IMG/VR virus record: IMGVR_UViG_3300043411_001777
Coordinates: 89,968 to 153,967 of that record
Length of the DNA: 64,000 nucleotides
Strand: one strand, 5' to 3'
Source: a virus
Shown: in pieces, positions 13,801 to 21,016 of the stretch
Layout of the letters: each line of letters opens with the position of its first letter
Position numbering within the stretch: position 1 is the first letter of the stretch
The notes under the pieces: generated by a model
Databases searched by the model: none
What the model saw: the letters and a program-made list of their open reading frames with translations, nothing else
Told to the model about the DNA's origin: nothing
Position numbers and translations under genes: made by a program

Positions 13801-15276
13801 ACGCAATCGTGTCATACATTCTGGCCGGGAGGTGTCATAGGATGCGGGAATGGCCTGGAGGTTAAGCGCGGGGATACCCTGTTTCCCGGAGCCCTCGCCT
13901 GCCGGGGTGGCAAACCGACCCGTGTCAACCTTATGTCCGTTGAAGCTGATCTTCATGGATCCGTCGATCGGGTCCGCGTCCTCAGCCATAGGATACAAAT
14001 AGGTTGACAGTGCCTTTTGCACTTCCCGGAATTTCTTCACCTTCCCCATGAAAGGGAATTGCTCACTGGCTTCCGTGACTACACGGTCCAATTCGTCTTT
14101 GGAGGTCTTAACCTGCTCAGACTTTTCTGTATAACGTAGCCCGGGAACCTCTAGCTCCTCAAAAAGGTGCCCCAACTGTTGGGGGGAGGAGATATCGTAA
14201 ACGTAGGGGTAAGTGACTTCCCCTTTCGGGGTGGCTTTTGTGATGAGAATGGACGGGTCAACATCCCGTACGGACTTAGCCTTAGCTAAGTCAATCCAAC
14301 TCGATATCCGCTTCGTTGCATCTTGTGGGTCAAACAGCTCAAACAGCTTGCGATAGAAACTAGGGGTACAGTCTCGCCCCAGAAGCTCTGTAGCTCCGGC
14401 ATACACTTCTTGGATTGCAGCAAGCCATTCAACATGGCCGAGCCTGATTAGCTCCTGGGTCTTATTCAGATCACGAAGAATTCGGCACCGCTCCATCCAC
14501 CGTGTGGAGGTAACACAGGACTTCTCAATGGCGTAGATAGCGGCTTGGTCAGCCTGCACTTTCGGCAGGAACTTCTCACATAGCAGGTAAGTGAAAATAC
14601 CGTCACCGCCGCCATACCAAAGGACAGCCTCATCCCTTGGGTCAAGCAAGGCAAAATTAAGGTCTTTCGTCCCTTCGGGGAACAGCTCGTCAAGTTCGAT
14701 CTGATCGAACCCCAACTCCTTGAAAGTTAGCTTCTTGAGCTTCTTTTCCTTCTGGTGGGCGTCCGTTAGATACACCAGAATCAAGGAATCTTCCCACGAC
14801 TTGTGGGAGTCGAAATTCCAATCCAGGCCCGGGATGCCTGTAAACTCCAAGAACTCCTGGTCAAACTTGCCATAATGGAACAGGGCAACATGACTGCCTT
14901 CCATAAAAGCGGCCATTAGCCTGCCAAATTCCTTCGTCCAAAGGCTTTGGGGGATATTGGCAGAAGCAATCTCTTCGTCCACCTTCCCTAGCTTCTCGTC
15001 GATACCGTGAGAAATTGGAAGGTAGTAGCCATTGACCCCGTCGGGAGAGAGGCAGATACCTACAATTCGGTCGACGGTCTTCCCGTTGAAAACCCGGTTA
15101 TCTAGGCCGGTGGTTTCAAGGTCAACGGCAATGCGTTTGGTAGGGGACGCAAGACACGTATCAATAGCCGCCGTAATGTTGTCTGGCGTAACAAGGTGGA
15201 ATTTGAAGTTGCTTAACCAATCCCGCTTACGGACTTGGATTTTGGAGTTTTCCTCAAGGAAGTCAAAAAAGCTCAT
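10861..15276 (-). CDS. polA: Family A (Pol I-type) DNA polymerase precursor with two tandem inteins
   Basis: The 1471-residue precursor would give a 937-residue polymerase after splicing. The 3'-5' proofreading domain is intact: D52-L-E54 (Exo I), H-Y-G-K-F-D (Exo II) and Y-G-G-G-D (Exo III). The polymerase domain has motif A C-D-Y-S-G-V-E-L-R (from residue 1040), motif B R-Q-K-A-K-Q-L-N-F-A-M-V-Y-G and motif C M-H-D-E-L-V-F. There is no 5'-3' exonuclease domain. Two inteins lie immediately before Cys1040 in motif A. A zinc-ribbon insertion (two C-x2-C pairs, about residues 1066-1092) lies between motifs A and B, and the last ~150 residues form an extra C-terminal region. ATG 15276 has AGGAG upstream; an in-frame start at 15315 lies upstream of that site. 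This is the phage replicative polymerase. Confidence 0.96.
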   Translation of the reverse strand: MSFFDFLEENSKIQVRKRDWLSNFKFHLVTPDNITAAIDTCLASPTKRIAVDLETTGLDNRVFNGKTVDRIVGICLSPDGVNGYYLPISHGIDEKLGKVDEEIASANIPQSLWTKEFGRLMAAFMEGSHVALFHYGKFDQEFLEFTGIPGLDWNFDSHKSWEDSLILVYLTDAHQKEKKLKKLTFKELGFDQIELDELFPEGTKDLNFALLDPRDEAVLWYGGGDGIFTYLLCEKFLPKVQADQAAIYAIEKSCVTSTRWMERCRILRDLNKTQELIRLGHVEWLAAIQEVYAGATELLGRDCTPSFYRKLFELFDPQDATKRISSWIDLAKAKSVRDVDPSILITKATPKGEVTYPYVYDISSPQQLGHLFEELEVPGLRYTEKSEQVKTSKDELDRVVTEASEQFPFMGKVKKFREVQKALSTYLYPMAEDADPIDGSMKISFNGHKVDTGRFATPAGEGSGKQGIPALNLQAIPASYDTSRPECMTRLRETIVAEEDEFVVACVDENARIPTSRGDLRIRDVAIGDLVLTENGWKPVSAVTYNGTKPVVRVRTRSGYELRVTSDHLMRVERDTGRTWVEAGKLRPGDRCVLAAVDAYTAQPYVALPPLAESLGQSRTAARVPAHFDELVAEFLGRVFGSGFVESKGKLPVSVGFKFGSLGGVDYMRTTNDWSQFLFGVSFKEKYLGDGEFRFWGNQFARWVQDFTKKWGDVPNSIPEEVWLSSVGVQASFLRGVFELDAKVTDHIDLLIGGPVAQELQVLLLKQGVRSVRSNDHLRIEDSADIIRFTDRIGFSEARNQEKLLMLTGNRLPKDKSWGRTFTDELESVCSDGEAAVWDLTVPDGNNFQANGLVVHNCFAAETEIITADGIKQIGGLAGTTQRLLTNKNGVGTWVDAPIWCFGVQPLQKIIFTQRGSEKVVSATAEHRWSVWDYSGKTYVEVTTRELRPGARMRSIYVGPEEGGGQCHGCGGLGVGIDRCDGEGNVWQDECPDCGGTGSERAYWVVKSVEPTDRVEKVFCATVDGSHNFALAGHLFSFNCDYSGVELRIVTNLSREPKWLAEYFRCSACEFKFECDFTQGTPKTPPPRCPKCGSDKIGDLHTLTALSVYGENSAQKPDWKFLRQKAKQLNFAMVYGGGGSAAQRAVGGDKNEGYRIKTTFDKQYPGLARWWEAQKSFAHKNGFVFTAFGRKLSLPDINSPDGFFRSKSERNSINGPVQGLSADITKIAMALIYRMVKKKGWLDKVKMFITMHDELVFRIHGSILEEAIETIRLIMINNDFIKGRKWPVPLTSDVEIGKDWSVPWNLDSMRSGEVRYVGNKKIKNPDAAAKAGLNWEQLPRFPEALAPLFKLQTLEAFAQSPYGEHIQWTEEMLKAPLGVMAPVIEGATAQPSQPQSSPPQADSSILEYKLRISLSPSNAQHLSDLLHRWHKNVAGTCELRLLDSTGAVLEGWNPGWKFHPSILQALKAEGA
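12160..12705 (-). other. Intein 2 in DNA polymerase (182-residue mini-intein with DnaJ-like zinc finger)
   Basis: It begins with the Cys right after Asn352 of intein 1 (C-F-A-A-E-T-E-I-I-T-A-D-G) and ends L-F-S-F-N182, followed by extein C-D-Y-S-G-V-E-L-R. Block B is T67-A-E-H70, and block F is C-A-T-V-D-G-S-H-N-F. The penultimate residue is Phe, not the usual His. There is no homing endonuclease. In its place is a cysteine-rich insertion, C110-H-G-C113-G-G-L-G, C123 and C134-P-D-C137-G-G-T-G, whose two C-x2-C-x-G-x-G units copy the DnaJ zinc-finger repeat. Zinc or redox control of splicing is an inference. Confidence 0.92.
12706..13761 (-). other. Intein 1 in DNA polymerase (352 residues, decayed LAGLIDADG endonuclease)
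   Basis: It starts at Cys506 of the precursor (V-V-A/C-V-D-E-N) and ends V-V-H-N, followed directly by the Cys that begins intein 2. Block A is C-V-D-E-N-A-R-I-P-T and block B is T60-S-D-H63. The C-terminal blocks are V-W-D-L-T-V-P-D-G-N-N-F and L-V-V-H351-N352. Between them lies a dodecapeptide-type endonuclease domain, but its first motif reads L-G-R-V-F-G-S-G-F-V (Ser137 where the catalytic Asp is expected) and the second reads R-G-V-F-E-L-D-A-K, so cutting activity is probably lost. The block F position normally His is Asn (N-N-F). Confidence 0.93.
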
Positions 15277-15721
15277 CAGGTCTCCTAGACAGGGAAAATT
15301 CCCCCCCGTCCGCAACTAGAACATACCGATTCTCACGCCACGCGAGGATCACCTGATTGGCGGCCCACAGGAATTCCTCTTCTAGCGGTGCCTGGTAACA
15401 AAGAGGCACTTTCTTATGCGGATAGCAGCTATTGTCTGCCAACACACACCTTTTGATCAACCCACAATGCATCCCGGTGACTTTAGCCAAACGATATTTG
15501 GGCTCGGGACCTATTTCGCGAAATAAGGGCAAAGAATCCCCATGCAGCGCTTTCGACAGAGATTCTCCGCTCACAATAGGGATCAGAGGTCGGAGAATGG
15601 TGTCTCTAAGACAATCCAATTTTCCCCAAGCATTCTCACCTATAGGAGTGGGCCGCAATATCAAAACGGGGGTGCACGTATGCGGGTGCAACACCTGAAA
15701 ACGTCTAAGCCCGTCACTCAC
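15263..15721 (-). CDS. Hypothetical protein upstream of polymerase
   Basis: The 152-residue product starts at GTG 15721, overlapping the stop of the primase zinc-domain gene, and ends 14 bases inside the polymerase gene. It has several cysteines (H-P-H-T-C-T-P, C-L-R-D, M-H-C-G-L-I-K-R-C, N-S-C-Y-P-H), some of which could bind metal, and a helical C-terminal part. Position inside the replication operon suggests an accessory replication role; no family is recognised. Confidence 0.6.
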   Translation of the reverse strand: MSDGLRRFQVLHPHTCTPVLILRPTPIGENAWGKLDCLRDTILRPLIPIVSGESLSKALHGDSLPLFREIGPEPKYRLAKVTGMHCGLIKRCVLADNSCYPHKKVPLCYQAPLEEEFLWAANQVILAWRENRYVLVADGGEFSLSRRPDELF

Positions 15722-16292
15722 TTGCTACCCACCCGACCTTGTTCATCACTTTCAGCCGCAATCCCGCCAAACGTTCAGCCGCCGCTTCCGGGGTAAATTC
15801 CTGCTCATGTAGTAGGAAATGAATTCGATCCACTTCCTCCCACAGCAAAAACGAGGCCTCCATTTTCAGGATCCGGTCCTCGGTTATGCCTTTAAGGAGT
15901 GACATTAGACGCTGCCTCTCCTGCTCATAGGGAGAGACTTTTTTCTCTACGGGTGTAGTTGTGGGGTTCCAGTCTTCCTGGATTGGAACCTTGATATGGT
16001 ACTTACGCTCAAGGAGCGTGAGCGCTTCGATGAAGGTCTTGCGCTCCTTTTCTTGGACAGTCTCGATTACATCGCGACCTTTCACACACGCGAAGCAATA
16101 CCAAGTGTTACTCTCCGGATAGACACGCGCGGAGGGCTTTGTGTCTCGCCCGTCACCGTGCAAATCACACTGGAACTGCTGTTCACGATGCCCAGCGTCA
16201 GACCGAACCCGGTACCCGTAAGCCTCTAGGATCTCAAGTATAGATACGGCTTCTTTTACGGCCGCGATGCGGTGTTTTAGGTGGTCGGACAT
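15714..16292 (-). CDS. Stand-alone DnaG-type CHC2 zinc-binding primase domain
   Basis: The 192-residue product contains C42-D-L-H45 then, 20 residues later, C66-F-A-C69, in the context Q-F-Q-C-D-L-H-G-D-G-R-D-T-K-P-S-A-R and W-Y-C-F-A-C-V-K-G-R-D-V-I. This is the CHC2 zinc-ribbon of DnaG-like primases, which recognises template initiation sites. The rest is helical and has no RNA-polymerase/TOPRIM catalytic domain (no E-G-x-x-D motif). A separate catalytic subunit must therefore lie outside the window, or the protein acts as a cofactor. ATG 16292 is preferred over TTG 16301; neither has a strong Shine-Dalgarno. Confidence 0.82.
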   Translation of the reverse strand: MSDHLKHRIAAVKEAVSILEILEAYGYRVRSDAGHREQQFQCDLHGDGRDTKPSARVYPESNTWYCFACVKGRDVIETVQEKERKTFIEALTLLERKYHIKVPIQEDWNPTTTPVEKKVSPYEQERQRLMSLLKGITEDRILKMEASFLLWEEVDRIHFLLHEQEFTPEAAAERLAGLRLKVMNKVGWVASE

Positions 16293-16374
16293 ATGAGCCA
16301 AATATGGAAATGACTACGGCTTGTGCAATCAGCAGCACGATGAAACCCACAATACCCGGAATTACCACACCCAT
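16234..16374 (-). CDS. Putative 46-residue single-span membrane protein
   Basis: Reading from ATG 16374 gives a 46-residue protein: a 25-residue hydrophobic N-terminal segment (V-V-I-P-G-I-V-G-F-I-V-L-L-I-A-Q) followed by a strongly basic tail (P-H-R-G-R-K-R-S-R). That is the layout of a small inner-membrane protein with a cytoplasmic positive tail. It fills most of the gap between helicase and primase genes and overlaps the primase start by 59 bases in another frame. A short AGGG is only one base from the ATG, so translation is uncertain. Function is unknown. Confidence 0.42.
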   Translation of the reverse strand: MGVVIPGIVGFIVLLIAQAVVISIFGSYVRPPKTPHRGRKRSRIYT

Positions 16375-16400
16375 GCCCTTTTACAAGGTGTCCACTATAG

Positions 16401-17915
16401 TCACTCCAGGGCCATCAACTCTCCGTCAATAACGTCGCCAACAGAGCGCTTCCCTTCTCCCGTCAAGATAAGGTCATAGCACGTAAGGAAACGGCGCCAA
16501 GGCATTTCAGTCCGGATAAGGAAAGTCTCGAAAGGCTCACTATCACGGGTTTTCAAGCACTGCATTTGCAGCCGATTTCGGGCTCTCAAATCGTCATCGA
16601 TCCAACCCGCGGTCACCACGTCAGACGACTTTTCACACTCGTTGGCATAAGCGAGGTCCGTTAGCTGATAACTAGCTTGCCCGCCCTTCTCCAACCGCTT
16701 CATTGCGGTCTTGAACCCCTCGCGGTTGATCTGGAACAGAGCCACTAGAGCCATACCAGCACCACGGTTGAAGCCCAGCGCGATCTTCTTGAGGTCACGC
16801 ATAACCTCATTGGTGGATTCCGTCGTGGAATTGTACTTGGTACGGCTCGCCATAAGACCCGCGTGATCAATGAAGATCGTTCGGAACGGGTCCTGCGAGT
16901 AAAGCAGCTCTGCCTGAGCCTTCAAGTCCGTGGACGTGAAATCCATCTTATCCGGGTCAGCCACCCGAATATGGATTTTGCCATATCCATTTGCCGGATC
17001 GTCGAAGTCCGGCACCACGTACTTTAGGAGGAACTCCTTCTCAGCCTCCGAAAGAAGAGCATCGCGGATGAGCTTGTATTCCAACCCCCCATTGGGGTTG
17101 TCTAGCCCCAATGCCTGCCGGATCTCCTTAAACTTCTCGTGGGAAGAGTGGATGGCAAAGAGGATGCGCCTAATCTGATTGTAGGGCATCTCCAAAGAGA
17201 AAATGAGCGATGAGTATTTGTACCAGACTGCTTGGTTATACGCCCAGTTAACCATCAGGGTACTCTTAAAATGTCCTGTAAAGGCGGCATGAGTCCACAG
17301 CTCATATTTCTTCGCCCCACCTAGAACACTATCCATCTGCTCAATACCCGTGTGCTGCCCAACACCTGCTAACGGGTCTGCCTCAATCCTCAGATACTCC
17401 TCTGTAAAGTCAACGCCGTCACCCGTTATCTCACCGCTTAACTTGCTACTAAGCGTTGGGGTGATTACGTCATGACTAGACTCAGCTACAAATTTGGCAG
17501 AGGCTACAGGTCCTTGCAAAAACTGCTCGACACCCCGTTTCTTAACCGTTATGCCCGTATTGGCAATTTGCTGGGCCGTTGATAGGATCTCTGCCCATTT
17601 GCGCTTACGGGCTTGTTCCGCCAACGTCTCAATACGAGCAACGAAATCCCCATGATACTTAGGGGTTAAAGCCGCTAAAGTAGCAAGGTGGTCCTTGACA
17701 TCGGTCTTGTTGTTTGAGTCAAAGTAGTTGACAATAGTGGAGTATTCGGGCACATGGTTGTGTGCCCCAACGAACTTCTCCACGTAGCTGAAAATCTCTT
17801 GGTTGTGTGAGTCGAACTGCAACCCGCTCTGTGAGAGCATGAGGAAGTTCCTCAACATCAACTCTTGAGAGTCCGTCGGGCCAACCTGAAAGACACTCCG
17901 CAGCAACATTCTCAT
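16401..17915 (-). CDS. DnaB/gp41-like replicative helicase with atypical P-loop
   Basis: The 504-residue protein has a helical N-terminal half and a RecA-like C-terminal ATPase domain (from about 185), as in superfamily 4 replicative helicases. The Walker A region reads A-A-F-T-G-H-F-K217-S-T: the Lys-Ser is kept, but the Gly normally just before the Lys is Phe. Other features fit the family: L-I-F-S-L-E-M-P (about 237-244), Walker B T-I-F-I-D350-H, and a late R-D-S-E-P-F motif. ATG 17915 overlaps the stop of the loader-like gene (ATGA). The gene order loader, helicase, primase domain, polymerase supports the role of replication-fork helicase. Confidence 0.85.
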   Translation of the reverse strand: MRMLLRSVFQVGPTDSQELMLRNFLMLSQSGLQFDSHNQEIFSYVEKFVGAHNHVPEYSTIVNYFDSNNKTDVKDHLATLAALTPKYHGDFVARIETLAEQARKRKWAEILSTAQQIANTGITVKKRGVEQFLQGPVASAKFVAESSHDVITPTLSSKLSGEITGDGVDFTEEYLRIEADPLAGVGQHTGIEQMDSVLGGAKKYELWTHAAFTGHFKSTLMVNWAYNQAVWYKYSSLIFSLEMPYNQIRRILFAIHSSHEKFKEIRQALGLDNPNGGLEYKLIRDALLSEAEKEFLLKYVVPDFDDPANGYGKIHIRVADPDKMDFTSTDLKAQAELLYSQDPFRTIFIDHAGLMASRTKYNSTTESTNEVMRDLKKIALGFNRGAGMALVALFQINREGFKTAMKRLEKGGQASYQLTDLAYANECEKSSDVVTAGWIDDDLRARNRLQMQCLKTRDSEPFETFLIRTEMPWRRFLTCYDLILTGEGKRSVGDVIDGELMALE

Positions 17916-18733
17916 TTGAAGCCCTTCTTCTTGAACTTAGACTTCTTATCCCCGAAAAGCTCAGAATCGGAGAAAAGCGAAACCGCGGGCTTCGGTGTGG
18001 CAGTGGGCCTGTATTCCGGAGTAGGAGGTCTGAACTCTACTGGTGCACGGCCATCTTCAGGAAAAGACAATTCAACGGGTCCGGACTGGGCCGCCTTACT
18101 CCCAATCTTAACGTGCTCCATTTCCCCTAAGATGTCTCCCACACGGTAGTCCCAAAAGAGGTGGCCCTCATTAAGGGGGTTCTGAGGTGAGTCTACAATC
18201 CAAGTAGGCTTGTCCATTTGCTCCCGAAGGTGTAGCGCCTCTATAAGGCAATCCGCAGAACATCGGTTGGGGGCAGCTTTAACCCCTGTCAGTATCACCA
18301 GCAAGTCGCTGAACGCGACCAGATCGGATAGGCTATTGGCCACAGGCATACCCCCTTCTTGACGCTGGGAGGACACATCGGGGTCCAAGGGGGTGGCCTT
18401 GCCTAGCCACGCATCCAAGAGGTCTACGTCGGTAATCCGCTGGAAATAGAACATCGGACCTGAGCGGATCGCTACATGCCTCATATGGCGCTTGAAATCC
18501 GAATAGGCTCCAGTCACCCACAGGTTCTCGGTCTCCTTCCCTAAGAGGGGAGAGCTTTTGATCGGGCTAGACTTTACGAGTCCTTTCCAACGGCGCTCGA
18601 CGTTAGCCAGAACGTCTTTAGCCAAGCGGCATTTACATACCTGTACTGCGACTTCGATTCCGGTCTTAATCACCGGAACAACACCCCGACCCTTACATTG
18701 GGGGCAGTTTACGTCCCCATCAAAATGCGTCAT
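17912..18733 (-). CDS. Probable helicase loader, DnaC/IstB-like fold with degenerate ATPase motifs
   Basis: The 273-residue protein starts with a zinc site (C10-P-Q-C13 ... C33-K-C35), as in several DnaC-type loaders. A region then follows the DnaC/IstB plan: F-Y-F-Q-R-I-T-D-V-D-L-L-D-A-W, S-D-L-L-V-I-L-T-G-V-K (Walker B position, acidic residues missing), L-R-E-Q-M-D-K-P-T-W-I-V-D-S-P-Q-N-P-L (matching R...KPTIITSN-x-P-L), and D-Y-R-V-G-D-I-L-G-E-M. No Walker A P-loop is present, so ATP hydrolysis is unlikely. A long Pro-rich, basic tail ends the protein. It overlaps the helicase gene directly, which fits a loader or clamp role. The assignment is by pattern and context. Confidence 0.6.
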   Translation of the reverse strand: MTHFDGDVNCPQCKGRGVVPVIKTGIEVAVQVCKCRLAKDVLANVERRWKGLVKSSPIKSSPLLGKETENLWVTGAYSDFKRHMRHVAIRSGPMFYFQRITDVDLLDAWLGKATPLDPDVSSQRQEGGMPVANSLSDLVAFSDLLVILTGVKAAPNRCSADCLIEALHLREQMDKPTWIVDSPQNPLNEGHLFWDYRVGDILGEMEHVKIGSKAAQSGPVELSFPEDGRAPVEFRPPTPEYRPTATPKPAVSLFSDSELFGDKKSKFKKKGFK

Positions 18734-20316
18734 TTAAGCGCGTCCTCCCGCAAGGATGAAAACAGATCGTCTAGAACAGAGGACTCTTGCATAAGCGCCG
18801 GATCGGCAAGGTCCGTATCGCCCTTGATCCGTTTCCCCAGCACCTCTTCTACCAGCTTCATCTTCTTGGACAGAATCTCCATTACCCGATGGTCAATAGT
18901 TTTGGCGCGACCGGACCGAGAAAGGATATGGATCGCATACACCCGATCGTGCTCTGACCCAATTCGGATCATCCGACCAAGGATTTGCAAGTAATCTCCC
19001 GCCGAGAACGGGGCATCATAGAAAACAAGAGCTTTGGCGGCTTGCAGGTTGATCGCATCGGAAGCCGCCATCGTAATGAGAATTACGTTGACCCCCGAAT
19101 TCGGGTTCTGGAAGGTCTCCATCGCCTTTAGACGATCTTCGGTCTTTGTCTCAGCCCCGGTAATACGGACGCATTTGATCTTCTTAGACGCAAGCACCTT
19201 TTCAAGGTGGTCGACGTATTTACGGAAGCGCGTAAATACAATCACCTTCTCCCCCGCCAGCTCGCCCGGCTCCTCCCCCTCACTCAGCAAATCAAGGAGG
19301 GCTTCTTCTTTTCCGGAATCGCCCTCGGCCTCCACCAGACACGGGTGGTTCACTACCTGTTGGCAGTAGGTCACAGCGGTTAGCTTCGTAACCTCTTTGT
19401 CAACACCACCCACCTCTAGAAGGCCGTTTAGAGCATCGGCATAGAGCTTTTCTTGCTCATCGGTCAACTGGACTTCAATGGTTTTCTGCTCTAGAACTGG
19501 GAGATCCGCGGCTACTTCAAACTTGGCCCGCCCTAAGAAATAGGGTTCGATGATCTCTCGGAATTGCTTAATGCAACCTGGAGGATACCCAACCACAACC
19601 GGAATCTTGCGACCCCCACCGATGGGCTGCATCTTCGTGATGCAGAAGTTCTGGAGGAACTTCGTCTTAGCGGGCAAAAGTCCGGGGACTATGATCTTGT
19701 AGATCGCCCAACCTTCCATCAGAGCGTTCTTTATGATAGTGGCAGATAGCCCCCAAACATGACTAGCTTTTTGGGCGAGAAAATGGACAACCTGATGAAC
19801 TCTGGATTTGTCATTCTTAAAGGCACTACATTCATCGGCAACCAACACCCCATTTTCCCAATCTTGCATGGGGGTGAAATCCTGAACAGCGGCGCGATAC
19901 CCCATAATCAAGACCGCTGGGCCTTCATGCGCCCGAAAAGCATCCCGAGTCTTTGTTCGCTGCGCAGGGGTTCCCTTACAGAAGAAGGGCGTTATCCCCT
20001 CAGTGAACTTGTGGAATTCGCTGACCCACTGCCCGGTAGCGGATTTTGTTGTCAGGAGCACCACCTTTTTGGTGGGGTCCTTTTCCCAAATCGAGCATAA
20101 AGCGGCGATAGTCATCAAGCTCTTGCCCGTGCCTGTATCGTCTCCAAGAACGAACCTAGGACACACTGCTAGATGCAGAATAGCCTGGACCTGATAGTAA
20201 CGCAGCTTCAGTTCCCGACTTTGTCCAAAGTGGTCGAAGTGCGTTCTTAGGTATTTGATCGGCTTAAGGGCTAGGTCTTTAGACTCTCGGATTTGCTTCA
20301 AACGGGCGCTTAGCAT
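18730..20316 (-). CDS. SNF2-family SF2 helicase/ATPase
   Basis: The 528-residue protein has the SNF2 core: motif I D-D-T-G-T-G-K-S (about 59-66), motif Ia near V-V-L-L-T-T-K-S, motif II A-D-E-C (about 160-163), motif III G-L-S-A-T, motif IV V-I-V-F-T-R-F, motif V region A-S-D-A-I-N-L-Q-A-A, and motif VI Q-I-L-G-R-M-I-R-I-G. Such ATPases translocate on double-stranded DNA and act in replication, repair or fork reversal. AGGG lies close before ATG 20316. It overlaps the next gene by ATGA and is the most upstream clear replication gene in this unit. Confidence 0.88.
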   Translation of the reverse strand: MLSARLKQIRESKDLALKPIKYLRTHFDHFGQSRELKLRYYQVQAILHLAVCPRFVLGDDTGTGKSLMTIAALCSIWEKDPTKKVVLLTTKSATGQWVSEFHKFTEGITPFFCKGTPAQRTKTRDAFRAHEGPAVLIMGYRAAVQDFTPMQDWENGVLVADECSAFKNDKSRVHQVVHFLAQKASHVWGLSATIIKNALMEGWAIYKIIVPGLLPAKTKFLQNFCITKMQPIGGGRKIPVVVGYPPGCIKQFREIIEPYFLGRAKFEVAADLPVLEQKTIEVQLTDEQEKLYADALNGLLEVGGVDKEVTKLTAVTYCQQVVNHPCLVEAEGDSGKEEALLDLLSEGEEPGELAGEKVIVFTRFRKYVDHLEKVLASKKIKCVRITGAETKTEDRLKAMETFQNPNSGVNVILITMAASDAINLQAAKALVFYDAPFSAGDYLQILGRMIRIGSEHDRVYAIHILSRSGRAKTIDHRVMEILSKKMKLVEEVLGKRIKGDTDLADPALMQESSVLDDLFSSLREDALK

Positions 20317-20334
20317 GCACCCTACTACCCGAAA

Positions 20335-20931
20335 TTACAGCCTCCACAACCCTAGGTAAACCAACAAATCTCCAAGGAAATGACCATTGGAGATATGCTC
20401 GGGCCGAAAGCGGAACCAATCCTGTACTTCCAGCTCGAAGTCGTCGCGATCCATTCCCAATTTGGTGGCGTGTGTGTTTAACGAATGGGCGTAACCTTTA
20501 ACCGCCTCTACCGTAAAGGTTCTACCCACCCACAGCGCCCCGATTTTAAGGGTTCGTGTTAACGCCTCCGTATCGGAAACCAAGCTGGCCGTATGGGTAC
20601 GGGCAGGGAGCGTGCCCCACCCATTCATGAGAGATACAAGGATCTGAAGGTTTTTCATCTCCCGAGGCGTGGCTGTAAAGGGCAACTTTCGAGGTTTAGT
20701 CACCAGAACTCGGAACACACCCCCCAATTCTTCTTTGGGGATACCCTGCTGTAGGGCGTGAAGGCGCAGCACTTGAGGCACGTCATAGGCAAGAGGCTGA
20801 ATGGTGGAGGCTTCCCACTCTTTAGCAGCCTCTAAGGAGAGCTTGCGGATGGCGTTAAGTTGAAACGTATCCGCGTCTTTTCCGGTTTGACGTTCATATA
20901 ACGCGTTAGCCAAGTCTGGTGGAAGTGCCAT
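20335..20931 (-). CDS. Hypothetical protein
   Basis: The frame is open to 21165 but crosses the terminator; ATG 20931 has GAGGG upstream and gives 198 residues. The product is mostly helical, with a Leu/Arg-rich middle and a Trp/Phe-rich C-terminus (W-F-R-F-R-P-E-H). It begins the replication transcription unit just after the terminator, 18 bases before the SNF2 gene. No family is recognised. Confidence 0.62.
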   Translation of the reverse strand: MALPPDLANALYERQTGKDADTFQLNAIRKLSLEAAKEWEASTIQPLAYDVPQVLRLHALQQGIPKEELGGVFRVLVTKPRKLPFTATPREMKNLQILVSLMNGWGTLPARTHTASLVSDTEALTRTLKIGALWVGRTFTVEAVKGYAHSLNTHATKLGMDRDDFELEVQDWFRFRPEHISNGHFLGDLLVYLGLWRL

Positions 20932-20967
20932 TAAGTCCCTCTGCATACACTGGCTGATAACCAAAGA

Positions 20968-20996
20968 AAAAGGCCGGAGGATTCCCCCGGCCTTTT
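20968..20996 (-). terminator. Rho-independent terminator
   Basis: AAAAGGCCGG (20968-20977) and CCGGCCTTTT (20987-20996) form a perfect ten-base-pair stem around a nine-base loop. Read on the minus strand, the stem runs into a T-rich tract (TTTTTCTTT), as needed for intrinsic termination. It lies 21 bases past the stop of the 21017-21538 gene and separates the structural unit from the replication unit. Confidence 0.88.
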
Positions 20997-21016
20997 CGAC
21001 TACCCAAAGAAGGGTA

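Noticed and set aside
18730-20316. Restriction-modification type helicase
   Set aside because: No nuclease, methylase or specificity domain is present or adjacent; motif set and operon place it as a SNF2-type replication or repair ATPase.
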